Origin: Bhargavaea changchunensis
Lineage (GTDB): Bacteria > Bacillota > Bacilli > Bacillales_A > Planococcaceae
DNA: 64,000 bases
Assembly: GCF_042665595.1 (NCBI RefSeq)
Contig: NZ_JBHTCT010000032.1
Location: 1-64,000 of the forward strand
Direction: 5' to 3'
Shown here: piece after piece, positions 32,194-39,936 of the stretch
How positions within the stretch are numbered: the stretch's first letter is position 1
Layout: each line of letters begins with the position of its first letter
Notes under the pieces: generated by a model
The model's input: only the letters and a program-made list of their open reading frames with translations
Databases searched by the model: none
Told to the model about the DNA's origin: nothing
Position numbers and translations under genes: made by a program

Positions 32194-34917
32194 ATGAGTG
32201 ACCAGATTCAATCCCGCTCCCAAAGGCGGCAGCAGCAGGAGCAGGCCCGCAAGACGGACCGCAAAAGCTCCAAAAAGCCCGGGGGCAAGAAACAGCCGAC
32301 CTGGAAAAAGATCCTGAAAATCGCTGTCCTCGTGGCGGTGATCGGCTTTGTATTCGGCGCCGGTCTGTTTACCTATTACGCGGCGACTGCGCCTGAACTT
32401 GACGAGGAGTCGCTGAAGGATCCCCTGGCCTCTGAGCTGTATGTGGAAGGCTCGGAAGAACCGCTTATTACCCTGGGGCCCGAAAACCGGGAATTTGTGG
32501 AATATGAACAGATTCCGAAACTAATGGAAGACGCCATCCTTGCAACCGAGGACGTGCGTTTCTACAAGCACCACGGCATGGACCTGTGGCGCCTCGGCGG
32601 GGCGGTGCTTGCCAACTTCCGGGACGGCTTTGGTGCACAGGGTGCCAGCACACTCACCCAGCAGGTAGTGAAAAATTCGTTTCTCCAAAACGAGAAAACG
32701 CTGAAGCGGAAAGCACAGGAAGCATGGCTTGCATTCCAGCTTGAACGGAAATACGAAAAAGAAGAAATCTTCGAGATGTACTTCAACAAAGTGCTGATGA
32801 CCGATAATATCTTCGGCTTCGGTACAGCAGCCGATCAATTCTACGGCAAAGAACCGGAAGAGCTGAAGCTGCATGAGGCCGCCCTTCTTGCCGGGATGCC
32901 GCAAAGTCCAAACCGCTACAACCCTTACCGACATCCGGAGCGTGCTGAAAAGCGACGGAACATTGTTCTCGGCCTGATGGTCCAGCACGGCAAGATCTCC
33001 CAGGAAGAAGCGGATGCGGCAAAAGCGGTGCCTGTCACGGAAGGACTGGTTCCCCCTGAGAAACAGAAACATCACGGCAGCAACAAATATGCAGCATTCG
33101 TAGATATGGTCAGAGAAGAGTTGGAAGAACATGATCTCTCCATCGCGGACGGCCTGAAGATTTATACCACTCTGGATCCGGCCGCCCAGGAAAAGGTCGA
33201 AGCCACAATCACCAACGATAATATCCCTGGCGAAGCATCTGCAAGCGCGGCAGTGATCGATACGCAATCAGGGGCCGTCAAGGCGGTTGCAGGGCGCCCT
33301 GATTATAAGACCGGGGACAAAAACCTTGCACTGGTCAGCAGCCGATCCGTCGGGTCGGCAATCAAGCCGATCCTGGACTATGGTCCGGCCATCGAACACC
33401 TTGACTGGTCAACCGGACACACGGTCAATGACGAACGCAGGACTTACAAAGGCAGTGACCAGATCATCAGAAACGCTGACGGACAATACCGCGGCAAGAT
33501 GACGATGAGAAAAGCGCTGTATATGTCCCAGAACGTACCGGCTGTCGCGACATTCGAAGAAGTCGGAGCTTCAAAAGCGTCTGAGTTCGCAAAAAAAGTC
33601 GGCATCAATGTAGATAACCCAAATTCATCTTCTGCTCTTGGCGGCGGCGTGGGAGCATCTCCGCTTCAGATGGCGGGTGCCTATGCGGCATTCGGCAACG
33701 GCGGGATGTATACCGAGCCTTACACCATTAACAAAGTCGTCCTGCGCGACGGAAAAACGGAGCGCGATCTCCGTCCGAAACCGGTAAGTGCCATGAAGGA
33801 TTCCACTGCATATATGATTACGGACATCCTGAGAGACGTGGTTAAAAACCCTCAGGGAACAGCATACAAAAATGTAAATTCGCATGGCCTTGATGTTGCG
33901 GGCAAGACCGGAACAACCAACTATGACGCAAAAACATTCACCGAACGATTCAGCGGTGAAGAAATGGCCGTCCCGGACAGCTGGTTTGTCGGTTATACTC
34001 CGGAATACTCCATTGCAGTCTGGACCGGCCATGAGGACTACTACAAACCGCTCACCAAATGGGAAGAGCGCTGGTTCCCTCAAAAAGCATTTTCTGAAAT
34101 CCTCGGGGATCTCGCTCAGCGCGGTGATAACTCGTCGTTCCAGAAGCCGAAATCCGTCGTGGAAGCGACCATCGAGATCGGAACGGATCCTCTTCGGCTC
34201 GCGAGCGACTGGACACCATCGGACAAAAAGAGCACGGAACTCTTCGTACGCGGCACGGTGCCTGAACGTGTGTCCAAGACATATGAACCTGAAGAAGAGG
34301 AAAAAGAAGCGCTGCCGGCACCGACCGGGCTCAGCGCGGACTATGACGAAGCACAAAATCTTGTCCGGCTCAGTTGGGAACATGAAGGCGGAGAAGATGT
34401 GCAGTTCGCTGTCTCCTATAGCGTCGATGGCGGCGGCGCACAGAACCTGACGACCACCACAGAGAAGACCGCAGCGGCGACCGGCGTTGAACCGGGCAAG
34501 ACGTACACCTTCTCGGTAGTTGCCAAGTCGGGTGATGCTTCCAGTGCCCCTGCCTCTGTCTCCATCCAGATCGGAGGCGCCCCTGAGGAAGAGCAGCCGG
34601 CAGAACCTGACGAAAACGAGCAGGAACCGGATGAGAACGAGCAAGCTCCGGACGAAAACGAACAAGAGCCGGATGAAAATGAGCAGGGTGACGGCGGCAA
34701 TGCCGGTAACCCTGGCAACCAGAATCCCGGCCAGGGTCAGGGTAACGGTTCCGGCAACCAAGGCAACCCGGACGACGGTCAGGGTGGTCAGGACAACCAA
34801 GGCGGAGGCCAGCAGCCTAGCCCAGGCGGCCCGGGAGGACAGACCAATCCTGGTAACGGCAATGACAACGGGACCGGTGACCAAGGCGGAACCGGCGAAG
34901 AAGACCAGAACCCTTGA
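32194..34917 (+). CDS. ponA: Penicillin-binding protein 1A/1B, bifunctional
   Basis: PonA makes and cross-links peptidoglycan. After a basic cytoplasmic head (SQRRQQQEQARKTDRK) comes one membrane anchor (about 46-68). The GT51 glycosyltransferase domain (about 85-260) has catalytic Glu in ATEDVRFYKHHG and QGASTLTQQVVKN. The transpeptidase domain (about 330-620) has active Ser in SVGSAIKP, SQNVP and KTGT. A fibronectin III domain follows (about 710-795). The tail has four EPDENEQ-type heptads and a Gly/Asn/Pro/Gln-rich stretch, so the 907-residue length is at the high end of the family. GAGAGGA precedes the ATG. It is co-transcribed with recU and probably guided by GpsB. Confidence 0.95.
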   Translation: MSDQIQSRSQRRQQQEQARKTDRKSSKKPGGKKQPTWKKILKIAVLVAVIGFVFGAGLFTYYAATAPELDEESLKDPLASELYVEGSEEPLITLGPENREFVEYEQIPKLMEDAILATEDVRFYKHHGMDLWRLGGAVLANFRDGFGAQGASTLTQQVVKNSFLQNEKTLKRKAQEAWLAFQLERKYEKEEIFEMYFNKVLMTDNIFGFGTAADQFYGKEPEELKLHEAALLAGMPQSPNRYNPYRHPERAEKRRNIVLGLMVQHGKISQEEADAAKAVPVTEGLVPPEKQKHHGSNKYAAFVDMVREELEEHDLSIADGLKIYTTLDPAAQEKVEATITNDNIPGEASASAAVIDTQSGAVKAVAGRPDYKTGDKNLALVSSRSVGSAIKPILDYGPAIEHLDWSTGHTVNDERRTYKGSDQIIRNADGQYRGKMTMRKALYMSQNVPAVATFEEVGASKASEFAKKVGINVDNPNSSSALGGGVGASPLQMAGAYAAFGNGGMYTEPYTINKVVLRDGKTERDLRPKPVSAMKDSTAYMITDILRDVVKNPQGTAYKNVNSHGLDVAGKTGTTNYDAKTFTERFSGEEMAVPDSWFVGYTPEYSIAVWTGHEDYYKPLTKWEERWFPQKAFSEILGDLAQRGDNSSFQKPKSVVEATIEIGTDPLRLASDWTPSDKKSTELFVRGTVPERVSKTYEPEEEEKEALPAPTGLSADYDEAQNLVRLSWEHEGGEDVQFAVSYSVDGGGAQNLTTTTEKTAAATGVEPGKTYTFSVVAKSGDASSAPASVSIQIGGAPEEEQPAEPDENEQEPDENEQAPDENEQEPDENEQGDGGNAGNPGNQNPGQGQGNGSGNQGNPDDGQGGQDNQGGGQQPSPGGPGGQTNPGNGNDNGTGDQGGTGEEDQNP

Positions 34918-34924
34918 TGAACAG

Positions 34925-34957
34925 ACGGTCATGCGTGAAATCGCATGGCCGTTTTTT
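34925..34957 (+). terminator. Terminator of recU-ponA
   Basis: ACGGTCATGCG pairs with CGCATGGCCGT around a six-base loop and is followed by TTTTTC on the plus strand. Confidence 0.88.
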
Positions 34958-34989
34958 CATGCGTCAACACGGTTGCGCTAGTTTTTCAT

Positions 34990-35160
34990 AGAGGAACTTC
35001 TTGGGTTCGTAAGCGAACTCAGGACGGCCTCCCTCTTCGTACGTAAACTTCTTAGATTCGTGCGGGAACCCGGAACACGCTCCTTTTTGTACACGAACTT
35101 CTCGGGTTCGTACACAAACCCGAAGCGCACGCCATTTTTGGTAAGCGGACTTGGGAAATG
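34990..35160. repeat. Degenerate 51-nt repeats between ponA and nth
   Basis: Three copies of about 51, 50 and 52 bases and a truncated fourth each open with a form of GAACTTCTTGGGTTCGTA. Each contains a small inverted repeat (GGGTTCGTAnnnGAACtC or GGGTTCGTACACAAACCC). Copies run from about 34992, 35043, 35093 and 35145. The minus strand keeps one frame open through them with 17-residue units around YEPKKF, but there is no ribosome binding site. The array sits where ypoC occurs in B. subtilis. Confidence 0.7.
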
Positions 35161-35211
35161 CCCAGCTTTCCACGGAAAAACTCTTGCTGAACTCTTGCAA
35201 TCAAGCAAATG

Positions 35212-35253
35212 AAAAAACCGGAATTGCCTTTTCATTGGCCATTCCGGTTTTCT
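35212..35253 (-). terminator. Terminator of nth
   Basis: The stem AAAACCGGAAT/ATTCCGGTTTT (35214-35224 and 35241-35251) with a 16-base loop is followed by TT on the minus strand. It overlaps the space just after the nth stop. Confidence 0.8.
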
Positions 35254-35257
35254 GTGT

Positions 35258-35926
35258 TTATTCCGCTTCTTCATCTTTGTTGTTCAGTTTCATACGCTTA
35301 CGCCCTTCGCGGCACATGTTGAGGATTGGGCAGATGCCGCATTCGGGACCTTTCGCTTTGCAGAAATATCGTCCGAAGAAGATCAGCTGGTGGTGGGTCT
35401 GCGACCATTCGTCTTCCGGTGTCCAGCGCATCAGTTTCTGCTCAACCTCAAGCGGGCTGTCTTTCCAGCGGTTGAGGCCAAGTCGCTTGGAAACCCTCTC
35501 CACATGGGTGTCGACTGCAAATGCCGGCACGCCGTATGCAACGGAGACGACCACATTTGCCGTCTTCCGGCCGACACCGGGCAGTGTCGTGAGGGTGTCC
35601 CGGTCGTCGGGGACGATTCCGCCATGTTTCTCCAGCAGGATCTCGCTCATCGCCCTGATGTTTTTCGCTTTGTTCCGGAACAGGCCGATCGAACGGATGT
35701 CATCCTGTAGTTCCTCAAGAGGTACCGCCAGGTAATCTTCCGGCCGCTTATACTTTTGGAACAGATCCTTTGTCACCCTGTTGACCAGTGCGTCAGTGCA
35801 CTGGGCTGACAGCATTGTCGCAACCAGCAGCTCGAACGGATTGTCATGGACGAGTTCACAGTGCGCGTCCGGATACATGTCGGCAATTTCTTCTCGGCAT
35901 ACATTCCATTGGGCTTTCGTCAGCAT
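35258..35926 (-). CDS. nth: Endonuclease III
   Basis: Nth is a DNA glycosylase/AP lyase that removes oxidised pyrimidines in base excision repair. The 222-residue protein has the helix-hairpin-helix LPGVGRKTANVV with the catalytic Lys (about 120), followed by VDTHVERV with the catalytic Asp (about 138). The 4Fe-4S cluster ligands are in CKAKGPECGICPILNMC near 188-204. It lies behind dnaD as in B. subtilis. The C-terminus extends about ten charged residues past the cluster. Confidence 0.95.
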   Translation of the reverse strand: MLTKAQWNVCREEIADMYPDAHCELVHDNPFELLVATMLSAQCTDALVNRVTKDLFQKYKRPEDYLAVPLEELQDDIRSIGLFRNKAKNIRAMSEILLEKHGGIVPDDRDTLTTLPGVGRKTANVVVSVAYGVPAFAVDTHVERVSKRLGLNRWKDSPLEVEQKLMRWTPEDEWSQTHHQLIFFGRYFCKAKGPECGICPILNMCREGRKRMKLNNKDEEAE

Positions 35927-35945
35927 GTCCTGGTCCTTTCTGAAA

Positions 35946-35976
35946 CGGCCGGCTCCCGCTTGATGGGAGCCGGCCG
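35946..35976 (-). other. GC-rich hairpin between dnaD and nth
   Basis: CGGCCGGCTCCC pairs perfectly with GGGAGCCGGCCG (12 bp) around a seven-base loop. On the minus strand it is followed only by TTTC, so it is a weak terminator or a processing hairpin just before the nth start. Confidence 0.6.
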
Positions 35977-35996
35977 GCCAATTAGTGGTCTATCGG

Positions 35997-36707
35997 TCAG
36001 TCCCGTTCTTCCAGCCAGTTGTAGAACGGGACTTTCCGTTTGGATTCGTTGCCGGATGCGTGCCGGGAAGGCTGGGCATGGCCGCGGAAATTCCGTGCTT
36101 CCCCTTCCGCCTCCTGGACGGTCCGGATGTTTTTCTTTTTCCACTCAAACAGAATCCGGTCGATGTAGCGGAGGCTCACTTTCCGCGCAATCACTGCTTC
36201 GCGGAGAGCCGCCTTGATCAGATCGGCGGAATGGCCGTCCTGGTCAAACCACATCGAGATCGTCTCGCACTCCATCGGGGAGAGAAGCCGGCCGAACTCC
36301 TGCTCGAACATGGCGAAAATCTCGCCCTCTTCCGCCTGCCGGTTTTCTTCCTCCTTGCCGGAGCATCCGAGTACCTGTGCATCGACCAGACGCGTCCAGA
36401 GCGGCTGAAGGCTGTAGTTTTCATTCAGCACGCCATTTTCGTCCATCGTCCGTTCAATCGTCAGGAACCCTGACTGCATCAGGCGCTGGAGGCCGTTGCC
36501 GATTTCTTCATCGGACAGCGACATCCTGGCTGACAGGTCCGACGGTCCGGGAAGGCCCTGACCATTTTCGGCAAACGACATCAGCTGCAGGACAAGAAGG
36601 GCATCGAGGTCGCGAATGCCGAGCTGCTTATAAGAGCTAAAAAAGAGCTGGGAAATGGAGACATTCCCCTGCTCAATCCAGATGCGGAGCCGATCCTGAC
36701 TAGTCAC
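35997..36707 (-). CDS. dnaD: DNA replication initiation protein DnaD
   Basis: DnaD helps load the replicative helicase at oriC and at stalled forks. The roughly 236-residue protein has an N-terminal winged helix (about 10-95) and a C-terminal helical DnaD domain (about 130-195) with the typical YIDRILFEWKKKNI motif. The GTG at 36707 was chosen as start because AAGGAGG lies eight bases upstream and the protein then begins VTSQDRLRIWIEQG. An upstream ATG at 36734 lacks a site of that quality. It follows asnS closely. Confidence 0.93.
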   Translation of the reverse strand: MTSQDRLRIWIEQGNVSISQLFFSSYKQLGIRDLDALLVLQLMSFAENGQGLPGPSDLSARMSLSDEEIGNGLQRLMQSGFLTIERTMDENGVLNENYSLQPLWTRLVDAQVLGCSGKEEENRQAEEGEIFAMFEQEFGRLLSPMECETISMWFDQDGHSADLIKAALREAVIARKVSLRYIDRILFEWKKKNIRTVQEAEGEARNFRGHAQPSRHASGNESKRKVPFYNWLEERD

Positions 36708-36730
36708 CGAATCAACCTCCTTCATCTTCA

Positions 36731-38026
36731 TCATGGGTAGAGCCTGTTCAGCAGACGCGGGAACGGAATCGCTTCACGGACGTGTTCGGCTCCGGAGATC
36801 CAGGCAACTGTCCGCTCAAGGCCGAGACCGAAACCGGAATGGGGCACGGAGCCCTGTTTGCGGAGCTCGAGGTACCATGCGTAGGCCTCTGGGTCCAGCT
36901 GATGCTCTTCGATCCGCTGCTTCAGGAGGTCATAATCATGGATCCGCTCGGAACCGCCGATGATCTCACCGTAGCCTTCCGGTGCGATCAGATCCGCACA
37001 GAGCACGACATCGTCGCGGTCCGGATGCGGCTGCATGTAGAACGGCTTGATCGCCGTCGGGTAGTTCACAATGAATACCGGCTTGTCATGGTGTTCAGCG
37101 ATCGCTGTCTCGTGCGGTGCGCCGAAGTCGTCGCCCCACTGGATGTCGTCGAAGCCCTTTTCGTGGAGGAATTCGATCGCTTCGTCGTATGTGATGCGCG
37201 GGAACGGGGCCTGAATCTTTTCAAGTTTGGACGTATCGCGACCGAGTACGCCGAGTTCCAGCTGGCAGTTTTTCAGCACAGACCGGACCAGGTGAGAGAC
37301 ATATTGCTCCTGAACCTCAAGGCTTTCGTCGTGTTCGGTGAACGCCATTTCCGGCTCCATCATCCAGAACTCGATCAGGTGGCGTCGGGTCTTGGACTTT
37401 TCCGCCCGGAATGTCGGCCCGAACGAGAATACCTTGCCAAGTGCCATCGCGGCTGCTTCCAAATGGAGCTGGCCGGATTGGGACAGGAATGCATCCTCAT
37501 CAAAGTACTTGGTGTGGAACAGTTCCGACGTGCCTTCCGGTGCTGAACCGGTCAGGATCGGAGGGTCGATCTTCACGAAACCGCGGTCATTGAAGAATTC
37601 ATAAGTCGCGCGGATGATTTCGTTCCGGATCTTCATGATGGCATGCTGCTTCTTGGAACGGAGCCAGAAGTGGCGGTTGTCCATCAGGAATTCGGTGCCG
37701 TGCTCTTTCGGTGTGATCGGGTAGTCCTCAGCCTCTCCGATCACTTCGATGCCGGAAACCTGAAGCTCGCATCCGAAAGCGGACCGCCCGTCCTCGATGA
37801 CGGTACCGGTCACGTACATCGACGTTTCCTGGTTGATCGATTTTGCCGCAGCGAACACGTCTTCCGGAACATCTGCCTTGACGACGACCCCCTGCACAAA
37901 GCCGGAACCGTCGCGGAGCTGAAGGAAGGCAATCTTCCCGCTTGAGCGCTTGTTCGCGAGCCAGCAGCCGATGCGGACTGTTTCTCCGACATGCTGCGGC
38001 ATTTCTTTAATCATGATTTTATCCAT
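36731..38026 (-). CDS. asnS: Asparagine--tRNA ligase
   Basis: The 431-residue class IIb synthetase charges tRNA-Asn. An N-terminal OB-fold binds the anticodon (about 15-105). Motif 2 is FGPTFRAEKSKTRRHL (about 208-223) and motif 3 FGLGLERTVAWISG (about 400-413). The HAEFWMMEPEMAF-like block reads HLIEFWMMEPEMAF. GGAGG precedes the ATG. It lies between aspB and dnaD, the Bacillus order, so asparagine-tRNA formation and aspartate synthesis genes are neighbours. Confidence 0.97.
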   Translation of the reverse strand: MDKIMIKEMPQHVGETVRIGCWLANKRSSGKIAFLQLRDGSGFVQGVVVKADVPEDVFAAAKSINQETSMYVTGTVIEDGRSAFGCELQVSGIEVIGEAEDYPITPKEHGTEFLMDNRHFWLRSKKQHAIMKIRNEIIRATYEFFNDRGFVKIDPPILTGSAPEGTSELFHTKYFDEDAFLSQSGQLHLEAAAMALGKVFSFGPTFRAEKSKTRRHLIEFWMMEPEMAFTEHDESLEVQEQYVSHLVRSVLKNCQLELGVLGRDTSKLEKIQAPFPRITYDEAIEFLHEKGFDDIQWGDDFGAPHETAIAEHHDKPVFIVNYPTAIKPFYMQPHPDRDDVVLCADLIAPEGYGEIIGGSERIHDYDLLKQRIEEHQLDPEAYAWYLELRKQGSVPHSGFGLGLERTVAWISGAEHVREAIPFPRLLNRLYP

Positions 38027-38049
38027 AAAGTAAACCTCCGATTATCGTT

Positions 38050-39243
38050 TCAGTCTTGCCAGCGGGCCTCCACAAATTCACGGATCCGCCGGACGGCTTC
38101 CTTGAACTGCGAGAGTTCGGTCGCATAGCTGAGCCGGATCGTATCCGGTGCCCCGAAGCCGCTTCCCGGAATCACTGCGACCTTTGCTTCTTCCAGGAGC
38201 GCACGCGCAAAGGCATCGGTGTCTGTGAAGCCGGTGTTCCGGACTGCCTCCGACACGTCAGGAAGCAGGTAGAAGGCGCCCTGCGGCTTCAGGACCTTGA
38301 AGCCCGGAATATCTGAAAGGATCGGATAAACGGCATCCAGGCGCTTTCCAAAGTCCTTTCTCATCGTCTCGACCGCATCCCACGAACCTTCATATGCCTC
38401 AATCGCCGCATATTGCGAAGTTGTGACCGGGTTGGACGTGGAATGGCTCGCAAGGTCAGTCATCGCCTTGATGACCGCCTCGTCGCCGCATGCGTAGCCG
38501 ATTCTCCAGCCTGTCATCGAGTGGGACTTCGAGACGCCGTTAATCACAATCGTGCGGTCTTTCGCATCATCTGAAAGCGTCGCAATGGATACATGCTTGG
38601 CATCACCGTAGATCAGTTTTTCGTAGATCTCATCGGAGATGATCCAGATGTCCGCTTCCCTGCAGACTTCCAGGATGGCACGCATCTCGTCTTCGGTATA
38701 GATCATCCCCGACGGGTTGCTCGGTGAGTTCAGGATAAACGCTTTTGTCTTTTCCGATACTGCTTCTTTCAATTGTTCGGCCGTGATCTTGAATCCGGAA
38801 TCCACCGATCCTTCTATGTGTACAGGAACGCCGCCGGCAAGTTTCACCTGTTCGGGATAGCTGACCCAGTACGGGATCGGGATGATGACTTCGTCGCCCG
38901 GGTCCAGGATGACCTGGAAGAGCGTATACAGAACGTGCTTCGCCCCGATGCCGACGAGTACCTCGGATGGCTTGTATGTAAGTCCGTGGTCCCTTGCCAT
39001 CTTGCGGATGATGGCATCTTTAAGCTCCGGAAGACCGCCTGCCGGCGTATATTTTGTCTTGCCTTCCTTCATCGATGCATAGGCGGCTTCAATGATATGG
39101 TCCGGCGTATTATAATCCGGCTCCCCGGCACCGAGTCCGATGACGTCGATGCCCTCTTTTTTCATCTGCTTCGCCTTTGCTGTGATCGCAAGCGTCGAAG
39201 ATGGTGTAAGCGTTTCTGTCCGTTTTGCCAGTCTGCGGTCCAT
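38050..39243 (-). CDS. aspB: Aspartate aminotransferase AspB
   Basis: This PLP-dependent class I aminotransferase makes aspartate from oxaloacetate and glutamate. The 397-residue protein has the PLP Lys in NGVSKSHSMTGWRIGY (about 234-249), NSPSNPSGMIY (about 172-182) and YEKLIYGDAKH. It is the closest group to B. subtilis AspB (subgroup Ib). Stop and start of asnS are 23 bases apart on the same strand. Confidence 0.94.
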   Translation of the reverse strand: MDRRLAKRTETLTPSSTLAITAKAKQMKKEGIDVIGLGAGEPDYNTPDHIIEAAYASMKEGKTKYTPAGGLPELKDAIIRKMARDHGLTYKPSEVLVGIGAKHVLYTLFQVILDPGDEVIIPIPYWVSYPEQVKLAGGVPVHIEGSVDSGFKITAEQLKEAVSEKTKAFILNSPSNPSGMIYTEDEMRAILEVCREADIWIISDEIYEKLIYGDAKHVSIATLSDDAKDRTIVINGVSKSHSMTGWRIGYACGDEAVIKAMTDLASHSTSNPVTTSQYAAIEAYEGSWDAVETMRKDFGKRLDAVYPILSDIPGFKVLKPQGAFYLLPDVSEAVRNTGFTDTDAFARALLEEAKVAVIPGSGFGAPDTIRLSYATELSQFKEAVRRIREFVEARWQD

Positions 39244-39258
39244 GCCGGGAACCCCTTC

Positions 39259-39738
39259 CTATAAGTTCAATATTTTCGTCCGTGTTTTGCCGTCCCCAAA
39301 ATTCAAAAGAACATAGTTCAGCTTATCATCAGGCCCGGTAAAGGCCACTTCCCAGTAAGGTCCGGATTTGTCTGTTCCAAGGTGGACATGGATCACATCC
39401 GAAACGTTCATCTCCTCACGGACTGCCGAAAGCGCTTCTTTCGGACTGATGCCTTCTGAAAGGAGGACGCCCTGGATTTCACCTTTTTTGCCGTCCGGAA
39501 CAAATACCGCCTTTGATCGGCCCTCTTTGTCCTTGCCCAGCACCGTAATAGACGGTCGGGTCCCGTTCACAGGGTAGGATCTGGTGATTTCGGTAAGTTG
39601 ACCTTCCGCGATTGCACGCGTCTCAGCCTTTTCTTCCGCTTTCCCGATCGGCTTCTGGGCCTGATAAAAAACGATAACCCCGATCAGCGTAAATAGGGCG
39701 AGCGTGAAGATGGCAGTGAATCTGATCCAGTTTTTCAT
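39259..39738 (-). CDS. ypmB: YpmB-like membrane-anchored protein
   Basis: The roughly 159-residue protein has one N-terminal membrane anchor (about 5-23, FTAIFTLALFTLIGVIVFY) and an outer domain with two PepSY-like repeats. The first is around ITRSYPVNGTRPSITVLG and the second around SPKEALSAVREEMN. This matches B. subtilis YpmB (DUF5590/PepSY type), of unknown function. The start at 39738 places the membrane segment at the family position; the longer frame to 39801 overlaps ypmA. It is between ypmA and aspB, as in Bacillus. Confidence 0.85.
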   Translation of the reverse strand: MKNWIRFTAIFTLALFTLIGVIVFYQAQKPIGKAEEKAETRAIAEGQLTEITRSYPVNGTRPSITVLGKDKEGRSKAVFVPDGKKGEIQGVLLSEGISPKEALSAVREEMNVSDVIHVHLGTDKSGPYWEVAFTGPDDKLNYVLLNFGDGKTRTKILNL

Positions 39739-39745
39739 GACACGG

Positions 39746-39916
39746 TCACGTCCTGTAGATTGTGAAAACAGCCGTCTCATGATCATCCGGGTCGAGGGCA
39801 AGCCCGAACATCAGGTCGTCTTCCTTCAATGTCCGGTTAAGCGCGTCGACAATTTTATATAGATCCGGCTGATACTTTACTTTGATGGTGTTCACAATTT
39901 CAATTCTGCTTTCCAT
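39746..39916 (-). CDS. ypmA: YpmA-like small protein (DUF4264)
   Basis: The 56-residue soluble protein starts MESRIEIVNTIKVKYQPDLY, the DUF4264 pattern of B. subtilis YpmA, whose role is unknown. The start at 39916 was chosen because AGG sits seven bases before it and the family length is 55-60 residues. Seven bases separate it from ypmB. Confidence 0.85.
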   Translation of the reverse strand: MESRIEIVNTIKVKYQPDLYKIVDALNRTLKEDDLMFGLALDPDDHETAVFTIYRT

Positions 39917-39936
39917 ATTAGACCTGCCTTCTGTCT

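Noticed and set aside
33625..34932. 435-codon minus-strand frame opposite ponA
   Set aside because: It is antisense to PonA domains with intact motifs and has no ribosome binding site.
34964..35274. Minus-strand frames with YEPKKF units between ponA and nth
   Set aside because: There is no start with a ribosome binding site. Two overlapping frames are both open, and the units follow a degenerate 51-base DNA repeat.
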